A model generated the notes under the pieces. It did no database searches and was not told the origin of the DNA. It saw only the letters and a list, made by a program, of their open reading frames with translations. Shown here piece after piece: positions 6,935 through 14,427 of a stretch of 20,359 nucleotides of DNA (position 1 is the first letter of the stretch; every line of letters starts with the position of its first letter). A program made the translations under genes and the position numbers. The stretch is taken from positions 1 through 20,359 of IMG/VR virus record IMGVR_UViG_3300032293_000024; one strand, given 5' to 3'. The DNA comes from a virus.

Positions 6935-7211
6935 AAAACGCCGTAATCGTCGCACTAGTCGGGAGCGTTACGTAAATGTCTGTATAAAACACAATTCCTT
7001 GCCCCGGAATAAGGTTTGAGAACGGGTTATTGGTATTTGCAGGGACATTAAACTGAAGCCGAATAGGGCCGCCTGACCCTCCGTCTCGAAAAATAATATC
7101 TCCAGCCGTACCGCCGGACAGACCTTGATACCCTTTTAATCGGTACCGTCCAATTACTAAAGTTCCTGTCGATTCTTTATGCGCCGACAAGACATCTGTT
7201 TGCATTGTCAT
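6927..7211 (-). CDS. Conserved phage protein of the capsid region
   Basis: The 94-residue protein begins MTMQTDVLSAHKESTGTLVI and contains GTAGDIIFRDGGSGGPIRLQ, with a C-terminal GQGIVFYTDIYVTLPTSATI. I recognise this as a recurring small phage family. Predicted beta strands dominate, with no charge bias, unlike the basic miniproteins that follow, so a small virion subunit is plausible. The ATG at 7211 has CAGGAGATTAGAC before it. A hairpin with a GTAA loop stands upstream. The function is unknown. Confidence 0.78.
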   Translation of the reverse strand: MTMQTDVLSAHKESTGTLVIGRYRLKGYQGLSGGTAGDIIFRDGGSGGPIRLQFNVPANTNNPFSNLIPGQGIVFYTDIYVTLPTSATITAFYG

Positions 7212-7235
7212 GTCTAATCTCCTGTAATGGATGAA

Positions 7236-7251
7236 GGGGGCTTACGCCCCC
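7236..7251 (-). promoter_or_regulatory. Stable intercistronic hairpin (GNRA loop)
   Basis: On the minus-strand transcript this reads GGGGGC, loop GTAA, GCCCCC: a 6-bp perfect GC stem capped by a GNRA-type tetraloop. It lies between the stop at 7261 and the ribosome site of the gene starting at 7211. There is no T-run after it, so it is more likely an mRNA-stabilising or pausing element than an efficient intrinsic terminator. Confidence 0.6.
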
Positions 7252-7260
7252 CACGAAGTC

Positions 7261-7494
7261 TTACGGGACCAGACTGGCGTACAAGCCGATGTAAAGCGTG
7301 GTGCTACCGATGAGAACCGGAATGCGCCCGGCCTGAACCGACACCGTGCCCGAGACCGAACCCGTGGTCAGCTTGGTGCTGCCAATCGTCAGGGTCGTGC
7401 AAAGCAGGTTGGTGATCGTGGCAGAAGCGGAGTCGATAGCGCCTTCAAAGCCGTTGTCAGACTTGACCGGGCCACTAAACGTAGTACGAGCCAT
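7261..7494 (-). CDS. Conserved small phage protein (MARTTFSGPVKS family)
   Basis: The 77-residue product begins MARTTFSGPVKSDNGFEGAI, a start I recognise from small proteins next to capsid genes in many phages. The remainder is rich in Thr, Ser and hydrophobic residues with beta-strand character (ITNLLCTTLTIGSTKLTTGS). The ribosome site is AAGGAG at 7508-7503, nine bases before the ATG. Two alternative RNA hairpins stand immediately upstream of this site. The protein is separated from the major capsid gene by the HNH cassette. A minor virion role is inference. Confidence 0.75.
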   Translation of the reverse strand: MARTTFSGPVKSDNGFEGAIDSASATITNLLCTTLTIGSTKLTTGSVSGTVSVQAGRIPVLIGSTTLYIGLYASLVP

Positions 7495-7508
7495 TGAAAA
7501 TACTCCTT

Positions 7509-7564
7509 ACATGCAAGTAGCGTAGCAGTCTGCATGTCGTCAGCCGGGCCTGTCTGCTACGCTA
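7509..7564 (-). promoter_or_regulatory. Two competing inverted repeats ahead of a ribosome site
   Basis: TAGCGTAGCAG at 7518-7528 is the perfect inverse complement of CTGCTACGCTA at 7554-7564 (11 bp, 25-nt loop). A second pair, ACATGCA at 7509-7515 and TGCATGT at 7531-7537 (7 bp), overlaps the loop and flanks one arm of the first, so the two stems cannot easily coexist. The ribosome site AAGGAG (7508-7503) follows directly. The first repeat may act as a weak terminator or stabiliser after the HNH gene; there is no T-run. Confidence 0.55.
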
Positions 7565-7567
7565 AAA

Positions 7568-8194
7568 TTACCCCGGAACGTACACTGTATACGCCGTATC
7601 TAAAGGGGTGTCAACAAGCTGATTTGACTTGATAAGGTTCTCCTCACGGGTAATGACCCGCAGGTTCCAAGGGACGTGGAGACCGGACACCGTAGAGCCT
7701 AAAAGCGGGATGATGTGATCCACGACATACTGCTCCCCGGTGGTCTGGGTCATCGTCATGGCGATCTGATACAACTGCCGGATCTCGCCCTTCTGCCTGC
7801 GGCTAAGCCACTTGGGGGTTGCTAGGCGGTGCTTGCGGCGTCTGGCTTTGGTGTCGGCACGGACCTGTAAGACGTTATTACGCTTCCAAGCGTTTCTATA
7901 CTCCCGCATGACTGCCGCAGGGCGTGTAGCAGCAGCCCGAATCACCTTGTCTCGGTTGGCGACATACCAATCGTTCTTGCGGTCTCTAACGTAGTCTCTT
8001 TGGTTGTACTGCCTAAAGTACTCAGCACGGGCTACGTTTCTTTTCTCCCAGTCAACCTTTAAGCATTCAATGCAGGCCCCCTTAGTCTTGCGGAGGGCGA
8101 CATGGCCGTGCTTGCACGGCTCTCCGGTGAAGTAGTGCTTAGCACCCGCAGCCTTGGCTTCAGCACGGGACTTAGGCAGCGTTGAAGTGTCCAT
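7568..8194 (-). CDS. HNH endonuclease (probable free-standing homing endonuclease)
   Basis: The 208-residue protein has an N-terminal putative zinc-binding segment (YFTGEPCKHGHVALRKTKGA followed by CIEC, with C27, H29 or H31, C41 and C44). A highly basic helical middle follows (about residues 50-140). The HNH nuclease core is C-terminal: YVVDHIIPL (D159, H160), then GLHVPWNLRVITREENLIKS with N177 and N186 followed by KSN. This arrangement is typical of phage HNH homing nucleases, which cut DNA and spread their own gene. It is a monocistronic insertion between the capsid terminator and the next virion gene, with its own promoter-like sequence. No strong Shine-Dalgarno is visible. Cutting activity and target are not testable here. 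Confidence 0.85.
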   Translation of the reverse strand: MDTSTLPKSRAEAKAAGAKHYFTGEPCKHGHVALRKTKGACIECLKVDWEKRNVARAEYFRQYNQRDYVRDRKNDWYVANRDKVIRAAATRPAAVMREYRNAWKRNNVLQVRADTKARRRKHRLATPKWLSRRQKGEIRQLYQIAMTMTQTTGEQYVVDHIIPLLGSTVSGLHVPWNLRVITREENLIKSNQLVDTPLDTAYTVYVPG

Positions 8195-8202
8195 CTGTGG
8201 CT

Positions 8203-8219
8203 CTGTAACTTAGTTACAG
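8203..8219. promoter_or_regulatory. Inverted repeat at the HNH transcription start (operator-like)
   Basis: CTGTAACTTAGTTACAG is a perfect 7-bp inverted repeat (CTGTAAC and GTTACAG) with a 3-base centre. It covers the expected transcription start of the candidate HNH promoter and ends eight bases before the ATG. Such placement fits a repressor operator or a 5' hairpin limiting translation. Confidence 0.5.
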
Positions 8220-8222
8220 GTA

Positions 8223-8251
8223 ATCCTACATAGAGGGTTTAAAAAGGTCAA
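8223..8251 (-). promoter_or_regulatory. Candidate sigma70-type promoter for the HNH gene
   Basis: On the minus strand TTGACC (8251-8246) is followed by a 17-base spacer and TAGGAT (8228-8223). The -35 box matches 5 of 6 and the -10 box 4 of 6 of consensus. It lies just after the capsid-gene terminator, where a separate promoter would be needed to express the HNH gene. Confidence 0.5.
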
Positions 8252-8280
8252 GACAAAAAGAAGGGGGGCCGAAGCCCCCC
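8251..8280 (-). terminator. Intrinsic terminator after the major capsid gene
   Basis: The minus-strand RNA reads GGGGGGC, UUCG, GCCCCCC (8280-8263), then UUCUUUUUGUCU. This is a perfect 7-bp GC stem with the very stable UUCG loop and a U-rich tail, about 28 bases past the capsid stop codon. Confidence 0.88.
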
Positions 8281-8307
8281 CTCCCAATCAGCGCAATGCC
8301 TGATTTA

Positions 8308-9216
8308 TCAGGACGAACCCGGCGAACCGAACATGCCGAGCGGATCACTCCAGCCGAAGCTGTAGCGTTCGCGGGACTTGTAACGGACGTTGCCCGTATC
8401 GAAATCACCATCCATTGAGTTAGCCAACGGAGTACGCACGAAGTGCTTCATGCCGTTCGGAACGTCGGTCGTGAGGAACCAAGCGTTCGTGTCGGTCAGG
8501 AAGTGGTTCACCGTGTAGCCACCGGGAATCGACCCCATCGCCTTGAGAGCGTTGATGTCGTTGTCCGCAGTCGCCACACGAAGCTCCGTGTCGAGGAGAC
8601 GCTTCGCAGTAAACATCAACGCCGGGGGCACGATGAGTTTATTGGGCTTCGCCGCGATCAGAAGTCCACGCTCGTCGGTCCAGCCAGCGATCTGAATGAC
8701 AGCGGCCTCAAGCGAAGTCTCGTTGAGGTCCGACGCAGTCAGACGGTTGCTGTTGGTACCGCCCGAGACAAGCGGGTGACTCGCGCTGAACAGAGCCACA
8801 CCGTCGCCACCAACGTAGCTGGACGAGAAGCCGTTGTTCAGAACAGAGGCCGCCTTGACCTGCTTCGTGTACGCCATAGCACGAGCAAGAGCCTTCGTAT
8901 AGCGCTTGCTGAGCGAGTCGTACAGGTTGTCTTCAACCGCTTCTTCCGTGATGGAGAAGCCGAGAGCGATGGTCTCGTGGCTGTAACGAGCTGTCCAAGC
9001 TTCCTGCGCGTTATCGTACGCAATGGCGGCACCCTCGGACTTGACCGGGGCAGCGGAGAATCCGCTCAGCTTCGTCTCTTCTTCAAAGGAACGCTCGGAG
9101 GTCTCGGTATCGTAGATCTCCTTGTGCTCCTCACCATAGGACTTGTACTCAAGGCCAAACAGGGCGTTCAAACCCGGAAGGAGTTCCTTGAGCAGTTGTG
9201 CGCGTGAAATAGCCAT
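8308..9216 (-). CDS. Major capsid protein (HK97-fold, Mu gpT-like)
   Basis: The 302-residue protein has the size and sequence style of phage major head subunits of the Mu gpT-like type. Recognisable segments are YDTETSERSFEEETKLSGFS (E-loop region, about residues 35-55), AWTARYSHETIALGFSITEE (about 73-92), a helical spine region RYTKALARAMAYTKQVKAAS, and LFSASHPLVSGGTNSNRLTA. It follows scaffold and decoration genes in the usual order and is followed by a strong terminator. The start has GGGAG about ten bases upstream. It forms the icosahedral head shell. Assignment is by pattern and gene order, with no structure check. Confidence 0.88.
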   Translation of the reverse strand: MAISRAQLLKELLPGLNALFGLEYKSYGEEHKEIYDTETSERSFEEETKLSGFSAAPVKSEGAAIAYDNAQEAWTARYSHETIALGFSITEEAVEDNLYDSLSKRYTKALARAMAYTKQVKAASVLNNGFSSSYVGGDGVALFSASHPLVSGGTNSNRLTASDLNETSLEAAVIQIAGWTDERGLLIAAKPNKLIVPPALMFTAKRLLDTELRVATADNDINALKAMGSIPGGYTVNHFLTDTNAWFLTTDVPNGMKHFVRTPLANSMDGDFDTGNVRYKSRERYSFGWSDPLGMFGSPGSS

Positions 9217-9233
9217 GTCTTAGAACTCCCTTA

Positions 9234-9896
9234 TTAAACGCCGACGGGGCAGTTGTAAGCGTGACCACCAACAATCAACGAAACGCTCGTGAGGTACGGT
9301 GCATTGAACTTCACGATAACTTCGGGATAGTAGGTAGTGCCGCTCGAAACAAACGCCGTGTCTTCGACTACATCGACGATACGCATCGGCAGGGACCGGG
9401 TGGTCGCAACCGAAGACAGCAGGAGACCCCGCTGCGAGTCGTTCGTCGTCGTGTTCAGCGACTCGTCAACCAGTGCAACGTTGGCACCGATATCCTCGTA
9501 CACGAATCCACTCGTGGTCGAGACCACAAGCGAAGCCGATACGCCCACAGCCTTGAACAGGGTGTTTGGATCATCAGCCACATACGCCGTAACGTACGTA
9601 CCAGACTTCACCGCCGTACCCGAAATCCAAGCCTGCGAGAAGGTCGGCTGACCCGTCACAGTGGACACGAACGAGCAGCCCAAGAACACACCGGCAAAGC
9701 CAGCGTCCGGGGGCGTCGTCGTCGAGGTGGAGACAGAAATGGTGCCGCTCGAAGTCAACTGGACCGGATCGCCGTAGCCAATGCTCGAAGCACTGGACGC
9801 AATACGACGCTGGCGAGTTGCCCCGGCAAACACCTGCCCACCGATCAGATTGATCGGCTTCAAGCCATACGGCTTGTCAACAGTAGGATATGCCAT
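9234..9896 (-). CDS. Probable capsid decoration / head-associated protein
   Basis: The 220-residue protein begins MAYPTVDKPYGLKPINLIGG, then QVFAGATRQRRIA, a pattern I recognise from proteins encoded directly before gpT-like capsid genes. It is beta-rich, with many Thr, Ser and Val and few Lys, as in head-stabilising or decoration proteins. TTGGAG lies upstream of the ATG. Seventeen bases separate it from the capsid gene. The decoration role is inferred from location and composition; a minor capsid role is equally possible. Confidence 0.7.
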   Translation of the reverse strand: MAYPTVDKPYGLKPINLIGGQVFAGATRQRRIASSASSIGYGDPVQLTSSGTISVSTSTTTPPDAGFAGVFLGCSFVSTVTGQPTFSQAWISGTAVKSGTYVTAYVADDPNTLFKAVGVSASLVVSTTSGFVYEDIGANVALVDESLNTTTNDSQRGLLLSSVATTRSLPMRIVDVVEDTAFVSSGTTYYPEVIVKFNAPYLTSVSLIVGGHAYNCPVGV

Positions 9897-9916
9897 TGAT
9901 TACTCCAAAAAAGAAG

Positions 9917-10366
9917 TTATTTGCCTTTGCCGAACGAGACCGTAGTCTTTCTCTCGTTAAAGAGCGGCATACGCTCGTCGTTCAGCCTCATAAAGTTGTT
10001 GTCTACAGACTGGATCTGAGCCTGAGCTTGCTTGGCGTAATATTCATCACGCTGCTTCATCAGTTCAGCCGGAGCCTTGCAGAGCACCAACCCGCCGATC
10101 TCGATGTTGCCTTTAAATCGGCTATTCGGATCGGACTGCATCATCAACTTGGGCTGATCTTCGGCCTTTACAGGCTCCCAACCTTCCCGAAATTTTGCGG
10201 ATGTATTAGAGGGATCAGGTTGACCCATAATACTGGTCCGGATCCAGCGGAAGACCCAACCATCCTGCGGCTCCGGTTCAGGGAGCGTCTGGGGCGGGGT
10301 CCACGCCATCTTACGTTGCGTTGCTTCTCGGTTTTCGAGTTCACGAGCCAGTCTGTTCTCAGCCAT
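9917..10366 (-). CDS. Conserved head-module protein, unknown role
   Basis: The 149-residue product begins MAENRLARELENREATQRKM and contains the conserved stretches RFKGNIEIGGLVLCKAPAEL and NNFMRLNDERMPLFNERKTT. I recognise these from phage proteins located between scaffold and capsid genes. It is charged, with helical ends and a short beta segment in the middle. Its ATG lies inside the end of the scaffold gene (8-base overlap), so the two are coupled. A role in head assembly is likely from position. The biochemical function is unknown. Confidence 0.75.
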   Translation of the reverse strand: MAENRLARELENREATQRKMAWTPPQTLPEPEPQDGWVFRWIRTSIMGQPDPSNTSAKFREGWEPVKAEDQPKLMMQSDPNSRFKGNIEIGGLVLCKAPAELMKQRDEYYAKQAQAQIQSVDNNFMRLNDERMPLFNERKTTVSFGKGK

Positions 10367-11321
10367 TGTTGTTCTCCAGTTTCATGATTTCACGTGCGTA
10401 CTGCTCATTGCTGATGCCAAGCTTCTTGGCAAGCGCAACTTGAGACGATGTCAGGCGGACCTGACGCGGCGCGGTTCCCCGCGTTACCGGAGCCACCACA
10501 TTGGCTGGCTTTGTGCGAGAGGGCTTCTCAGGCTCCCTCGTTTGAGTCGTCGTCTCCTCATCGCCCTCGAAGGACTCTGGGAAGCGCTTCCTCATGGTCT
10601 CGTCAATTCGCCGGTAGTAATCATCGCTACGCGGATCGACACCAGACCGGACCAACTTCTCATGCAGGCCGAGTGCGAGGGCGGTCATTTCCTCGTCATC
10701 ACCGAACCACGAGTTCCTAGCCTTCCAGTTTTCTGCCTTTTGATCGGCAACCGGGGTTGGTTGTGGCGGTGTCGTAACCTGTTGGTTGGGTTGTACTCTT
10801 TCTGTTTCGGTTTGTAAAGAGGGCTGGAAGCGCTCGTAGTCCTTAAGGCGGAGCTTGGCGTCCGTCAGGGCTTCCTGCGCGTCGGTAATCTTGTCGGCAT
10901 CCCCAGACTCGTAGGCTTGCTTAAGCCGGTCCTTGGCGGTACCTAGTTCGTTGGTAGCAGCCTTGGTGACCTCTTGAATGTAAGCCTTCTCACCCACCCC
11001 AAGCCGCTGCTTCAGGCGGCGGTTCTCTTCCAACTGGGTCTGGGCAAACCGAAGGGCTTCATCCTTTTCGCGGGCGACGGCTTCCTTGGCACGGCGTTCG
11101 TCGTGCCAGACCTTCTTCATCTGACCAAGGCGCTTCTTGACCTTATCGGAGTACTCCTCAAGGTCGTCCTTGTCCAGTTCGTCCACGATGTCCTTCGGCA
11201 GGGGCTTACGGCCTCGGTCCTCGGGGGGTGTATCGTCTTCGAGTTTGATCTCGATGTCGTCTGAGGCTTGGGCCTTTTCGGTCTCAATCTCATCAGGGAA
11301 CTTAAATTCTTCTTGTTGCAT
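10359..11321 (-). CDS. Capsid scaffolding protein
   Basis: This 320-residue protein is very acidic at the N-terminus (EIKLEDDTPPEDRGRKPLPK region). A long heptad-rich coiled coil follows (about residues 65-165, with KKRLGQMKKVWHDERRAKEA). Next come a Gln/Pro/Thr linker and a compact basic C-terminus ending SSQVALAKKLGISNEQYARE. This layout, with a helix-turn-helix-like C-terminus that binds the coat protein, is typical of phage scaffolds, which guide procapsid assembly and then leave. It lies between portal and capsid genes, as expected. TAAGGAG precedes the ATG. Confidence 0.82.
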   Translation of the reverse strand: MQQEEFKFPDEIETEKAQASDDIEIKLEDDTPPEDRGRKPLPKDIVDELDKDDLEEYSDKVKKRLGQMKKVWHDERRAKEAVAREKDEALRFAQTQLEENRRLKQRLGVGEKAYIQEVTKAATNELGTAKDRLKQAYESGDADKITDAQEALTDAKLRLKDYERFQPSLQTETERVQPNQQVTTPPQPTPVADQKAENWKARNSWFGDDEEMTALALGLHEKLVRSGVDPRSDDYYRRIDETMRKRFPESFEGDEETTTQTREPEKPSRTKPANVVAPVTRGTAPRQVRLTSSQVALAKKLGISNEQYAREIMKLENNNG

Positions 11322-11333
11322 AAAAACAACTCC

Positions 11334-11711
11334 TTATGCGCGACGGATGCCACGGGGGTCTTCAACCACCGCTTCCACCGTGTCGTCGTTGATGATGCGG
11401 AACTCACGTCCGTGGATGACCACGCGGGTGCCGGAATAGGGTCGTGTCAGCACGAAATCCCCCTCCTTACACCACGCACCGGTCGGGAACCGTTCAGCAT
11501 CTTTATAGGCGAGGTTCCCCAACTTGACGACGAACAGAACAACAGTCGTCTGCTCCTCGACCCGTTTGGTGTCATCCGCCTTGATGATGCCGCCCTCAAA
11601 CTCCTCCTCCACGTGTGGCACTGCACACAGGATTCGGAAGCCCTTGGGTTCTGGCAGGAGTTTGGCCTTGGTGGCTTCTTCCTGTGTCTTCTCTACATTG
11701 ATGTTACTCAT
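11334..11711 (-). CDS. Phage GroES-like co-chaperonin
   Basis: The 125-residue protein matches the Cpn10 pattern from about residue 19 to 117. It has PEPKGFRILCAVP at the start, a mobile-loop region with EGGIIKADDTK (GGI at about 40-42, the segment that contacts GroEL), and KEGDFVLTRPYSGTRVVIHG then REFRIINDDTVEAVVE near the end. An insertion of about 20 residues (AYKDAERFPTGAWC region) is longer than in bacterial GroES. I chose the ATG at 11711 (GGAG seven bases upstream, overlap of eight with the previous gene). By analogy with T4 gp31 it would cap host GroEL to fold capsid proteins. Homology is by inspection. Confidence 0.82.
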   Translation of the reverse strand: MSNINVEKTQEEATKAKLLPEPKGFRILCAVPHVEEEFEGGIIKADDTKRVEEQTTVVLFVVKLGNLAYKDAERFPTGAWCKEGDFVLTRPYSGTRVVIHGREFRIINDDTVEAVVEDPRGIRRA

Positions 11712-11898
11712 CGTCGCGCTCCAAGCGTTTTGCAAGGTCTTTTATGTGGTTCTTCGCGAGGTCTAGACCCTGTAATACCCCGCAAAGACGTTTGTATTCA
11801 CCTTCGTCCAATTTGCCTTGGATAAGGGTGTCTACGATCAACATGCGCTCTTCTTGGAGTTTTGAGTCCAAGTACTCCAGAGCGTTTGAATAACTCAC
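11704..11898 (-). CDS. Small helical phage protein
   Basis: The 64-residue product begins with a GTG codon as MSYSNALEYLDSKLQEERML and continues KLDEGEYKRLCGVLQGLDLA, ending AKRLERDDE. It is wholly helical-looking and strongly charged, a pattern I recall from small proteins next to portal genes in phages. The GTG overlaps the portal stop as GTGA, with AGGGG about ten bases upstream, so translation is likely coupled. Function is unknown; a helper of portal or scaffold assembly is conceivable. Confidence 0.75.
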   Translation of the reverse strand: MSYSNALEYLDSKLQEERMLIVDTLIQGKLDEGEYKRLCGVLQGLDLAKNHIKDLAKRLERDDE

Positions 11899-14417
11899 TT
11901 TTCAGTACCCCTGCGGCGCAGGTCCGCATCGTCCCGCGCCTTGCCGATATCAAGCCCAAGCCGGACCCCCTCGATCTGCTGCTTGGCAGAAAGGGCAGCC
12001 TTGTCCTTCTGGATGTCTACGCCAAGGCGTGCTGCATCAAGCTGCTGCGAAGCGGAGATCTCGGCCTTGCGAAGCTCCAACTCGTCGAGTTTGGCAGCGG
12101 CGTCCACCATATCCTTCTGGGCCTTGCGCTGTTGCTCAGCCATGCGGATCTGCCCGTCCATCTGAGCCTGCTGCGCCTTGGTCTGCGCGGTGAGCTGCTT
12201 GATCTGCAGGTCCATCTGCTGCATCTGGATAAGCGGGTCCTGCATCTGCTGTTGAGCCTGCTGCATCTGCGCTTCGGCCTGATCCTTCTGCAAGACACGC
12301 GCTGCGGCAACCGCAGCAAGCTGAGAAAGCTGAGCCTCGAACTCAGGCGGCAGGTCGTACTCCTCGTTATTATCCTGCGGCAGGGGCGGCAACGCCGCGC
12401 CCAACTGCTTCTCGATCTCACGGCGGTACTGGAACGCCATGTGCTCCATGATGTGCGCTTGGATGGCCGCTTGCATCTGTTGAGCCTGCGGACTCTGTCC
12501 AATCGTCGCAGCGATCTTCGGGTCCTGCATCAGCGCCATGTGGACCTGCATGTGAGCCTCGTGGTCCTGATACATGAACACCTTGGTCGGCTTGCCCGTC
12601 ATCAGGTCCATGTTCTCGGTGATGGGGTCACGAGGCTTGGCATCGGAGGGCAACGGGATGATCTTGTCGGCGTTCTTGACACCAAGCGTCTCGATCATCT
12701 GACGGTGCAGATGCGGCAGGTCATAGATCTGCGGGGCGGTCTGGGACAACTGGAGCACCGCTTGGTACTGCACGATCTTCTGCGACATCGTGGCCGCGTT
12801 CGGGTCCGACACCGGGATGACATCCACGTCATCGTAGTCAGCCTTCTTGGCGCTGCGCTTGCCGACTTCCGGCTCGTACGAATACTCGTCCGGGGTGTTG
12901 TCGCGGATGATGAGGGCGAGGAGCTTGAACTCCTGCTTCATCGTGTAATAGATGCGGGCCTGAACAGCCGTCATCACCTTAAGCACGCGCTCAAGGATGG
13001 CAAGCGTCGTACCAACCGGAGCCTGCGAAGACATGTCCGAGACCTTCAGGTCCGACACCGCAGCAAAACGACGGCCTTCCTCGACGAGTTTGTCCAAGAG
13101 CATCGCAAGGGTCTGCGAGGGTTCTTTATAGGGCAGCGGCAGGATGTTGTCGCGCACCGCACCCGAGGGTACATCTACGTCTCGCCACTCGCCGGGAGCG
13201 ATGGGGGTGTCGTCTCCCTTGATACGCAGGCCACGTGACTTGAGACCACCCGGAAGATTGCTAAGAGTTCCGGCATCGACAAGTTGGCGAAGGAGAGAGG
13301 TCGCGGCCTTGCTGTGCCCACCGATGAGGTGGATAAGCCCGAAATAATAGAAGCCAAAGCCGGGAATATATCCGTAATGGACAAAGTGCTGCCGCTTCTC
13401 TTTAAGTCGGTCATCCTCTCTATAGTTCCTTCGTATCGCCAAGACCGTCCCGGTGCCCTTCTCGATGGTCACCACATAAGGAAGAGCGATGCCTGTCTCG
13501 TTGTTGTCCTCATCCGTATCCGGGTAGCCAGCAAGGTCAAGATTGACATGCATCTCAAGCAACTGGAACCGATTGTCCATCGTGGCTGAGAAGCCTTGGT
13601 CCTCTGCCTTCTGCTTCTCCACCTCGTCCATCGTGCGGACCGGTTCACCCAAGTCGATGTCTCGATAGAACCCTGCGTACTGCAGTTTGATCAGTTCGTT
13701 CTTTGTCTTACGCATCCGGTGCGTGACGCGCTCTGCGGTCTCAAGGTTCGGCGCACCGTAGGGCACGATGATGTCTTCAGCCGGGATATAGATCGCCGCC
13801 TGTCGGGCGAGGCTCGGGTCGAAGTAGACCTTCTTGAAGGCGTTGCCTGCCAAGGCGAGGCTGAGCAGCATCCGCTCGTGCTCCGGGCGGTACTCCTTCA
13901 TGACCTCGGTCAACTGATAGTTCATGTCATCCGAGACACGGATGGCGGAGTCTTTCTTCTCCGGGGTCTCCTTACCAATGATCTTGGTCTTGACCGGCCC
14001 TGCCGCCGGAAAGGTCTCCATGATGGTCTCGGACTGGAACTTGACCGCTGACTCCATCAGGAGGGGGTGGAACACGCCACACGCACCCGGCCACGGCTCC
14101 GTACGCTCTTCGTACCGGATGCCAAGGATCTTCAGCCCTTTGACATAAGTGTCCAGCCAGTCCTTGCGGCTGGAGAGGTCCTGCTCATAGTTCCCGATCA
14201 ACTCACTTGCCAGACTCTGCAAGTCTCCCTCGCTCATGTACTCCGCGAGGTTGGCGTCGAAGTCCTCGGCACGAGGCTCATCTTTCATCAGCTCGATGAG
14301 AGCGCCGTCTAGGTTGATGCGGACCGCTTCGGGGTCTTCTATCTCAATCTGGATGTCAGGCTCGACAGCGGCACCAATGCCAACCGGAGCTTCATACAGT
14401 GCTTTGTCAATGGCCAT
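11895..14417 (-). CDS. Portal protein
   Basis: This 840-residue protein is the head vertex portal, a dodecameric ring through which DNA enters and leaves. Typical features are the N-terminal WLDTYVKGLKILGIRYEERT and EPWPGACGVFHPLLMESAVK segments (about residues 85-130), then PEHERMLLSLALAGNAFKKV and YIPAEDIIVPYGAPNLETAE (about 180-225), and a central helical part (LAILERVLKVMTAVQARIYY) that would form stem and wing. From about residue 690 it is a long Gln/Met/Ala-rich coiled coil (AEAQMQQAQQQMQDP). That is the barrel-type extension seen in long portals of P22- or SU10-like phages. It lies ten bases after TerL. The ribosome site is TAGGAGAATTTAG. Confidence 0.9.
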   Translation of the reverse strand: MAIDKALYEAPVGIGAAVEPDIQIEIEDPEAVRINLDGALIELMKDEPRAEDFDANLAEYMSEGDLQSLASELIGNYEQDLSSRKDWLDTYVKGLKILGIRYEERTEPWPGACGVFHPLLMESAVKFQSETIMETFPAAGPVKTKIIGKETPEKKDSAIRVSDDMNYQLTEVMKEYRPEHERMLLSLALAGNAFKKVYFDPSLARQAAIYIPAEDIIVPYGAPNLETAERVTHRMRKTKNELIKLQYAGFYRDIDLGEPVRTMDEVEKQKAEDQGFSATMDNRFQLLEMHVNLDLAGYPDTDEDNNETGIALPYVVTIEKGTGTVLAIRRNYREDDRLKEKRQHFVHYGYIPGFGFYYFGLIHLIGGHSKAATSLLRQLVDAGTLSNLPGGLKSRGLRIKGDDTPIAPGEWRDVDVPSGAVRDNILPLPYKEPSQTLAMLLDKLVEEGRRFAAVSDLKVSDMSSQAPVGTTLAILERVLKVMTAVQARIYYTMKQEFKLLALIIRDNTPDEYSYEPEVGKRSAKKADYDDVDVIPVSDPNAATMSQKIVQYQAVLQLSQTAPQIYDLPHLHRQMIETLGVKNADKIIPLPSDAKPRDPITENMDLMTGKPTKVFMYQDHEAHMQVHMALMQDPKIAATIGQSPQAQQMQAAIQAHIMEHMAFQYRREIEKQLGAALPPLPQDNNEEYDLPPEFEAQLSQLAAVAAARVLQKDQAEAQMQQAQQQMQDPLIQMQQMDLQIKQLTAQTKAQQAQMDGQIRMAEQQRKAQKDMVDAAAKLDELELRKAEISASQQLDAARLGVDIQKDKAALSAKQQIEGVRLGLDIGKARDDADLRRRGTEK

Positions 14418-14427
14418 CTAAATTCTC

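Noticed and set aside
7509-7564. H-type pseudoknot formed by the two overlapping stems.
   Set aside because: Only two bases would have to span the full 11-bp first stem, which is sterically unlikely; competing hairpins fit better.
7509-8280. Group I or II intron carrying the HNH gene.
   Set aside because: The cassette lies between genes, not within one, and I see no intron core elements or split coding sequence.
11270-11300. CTGATGAG followed by GAAA on the minus strand in the scaffold gene.
   Set aside because: The intervening bases do not pair as stem II, and the sequence is ordinary coding DNA for the acidic N-terminus.
11862-13238. Long plus-strand open frame (458 residues) opposite the portal gene.
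   Set aside because: Leu/Arg/His-rich composition and full overlap with the clearly recognised portal show it is an antisense shadow.
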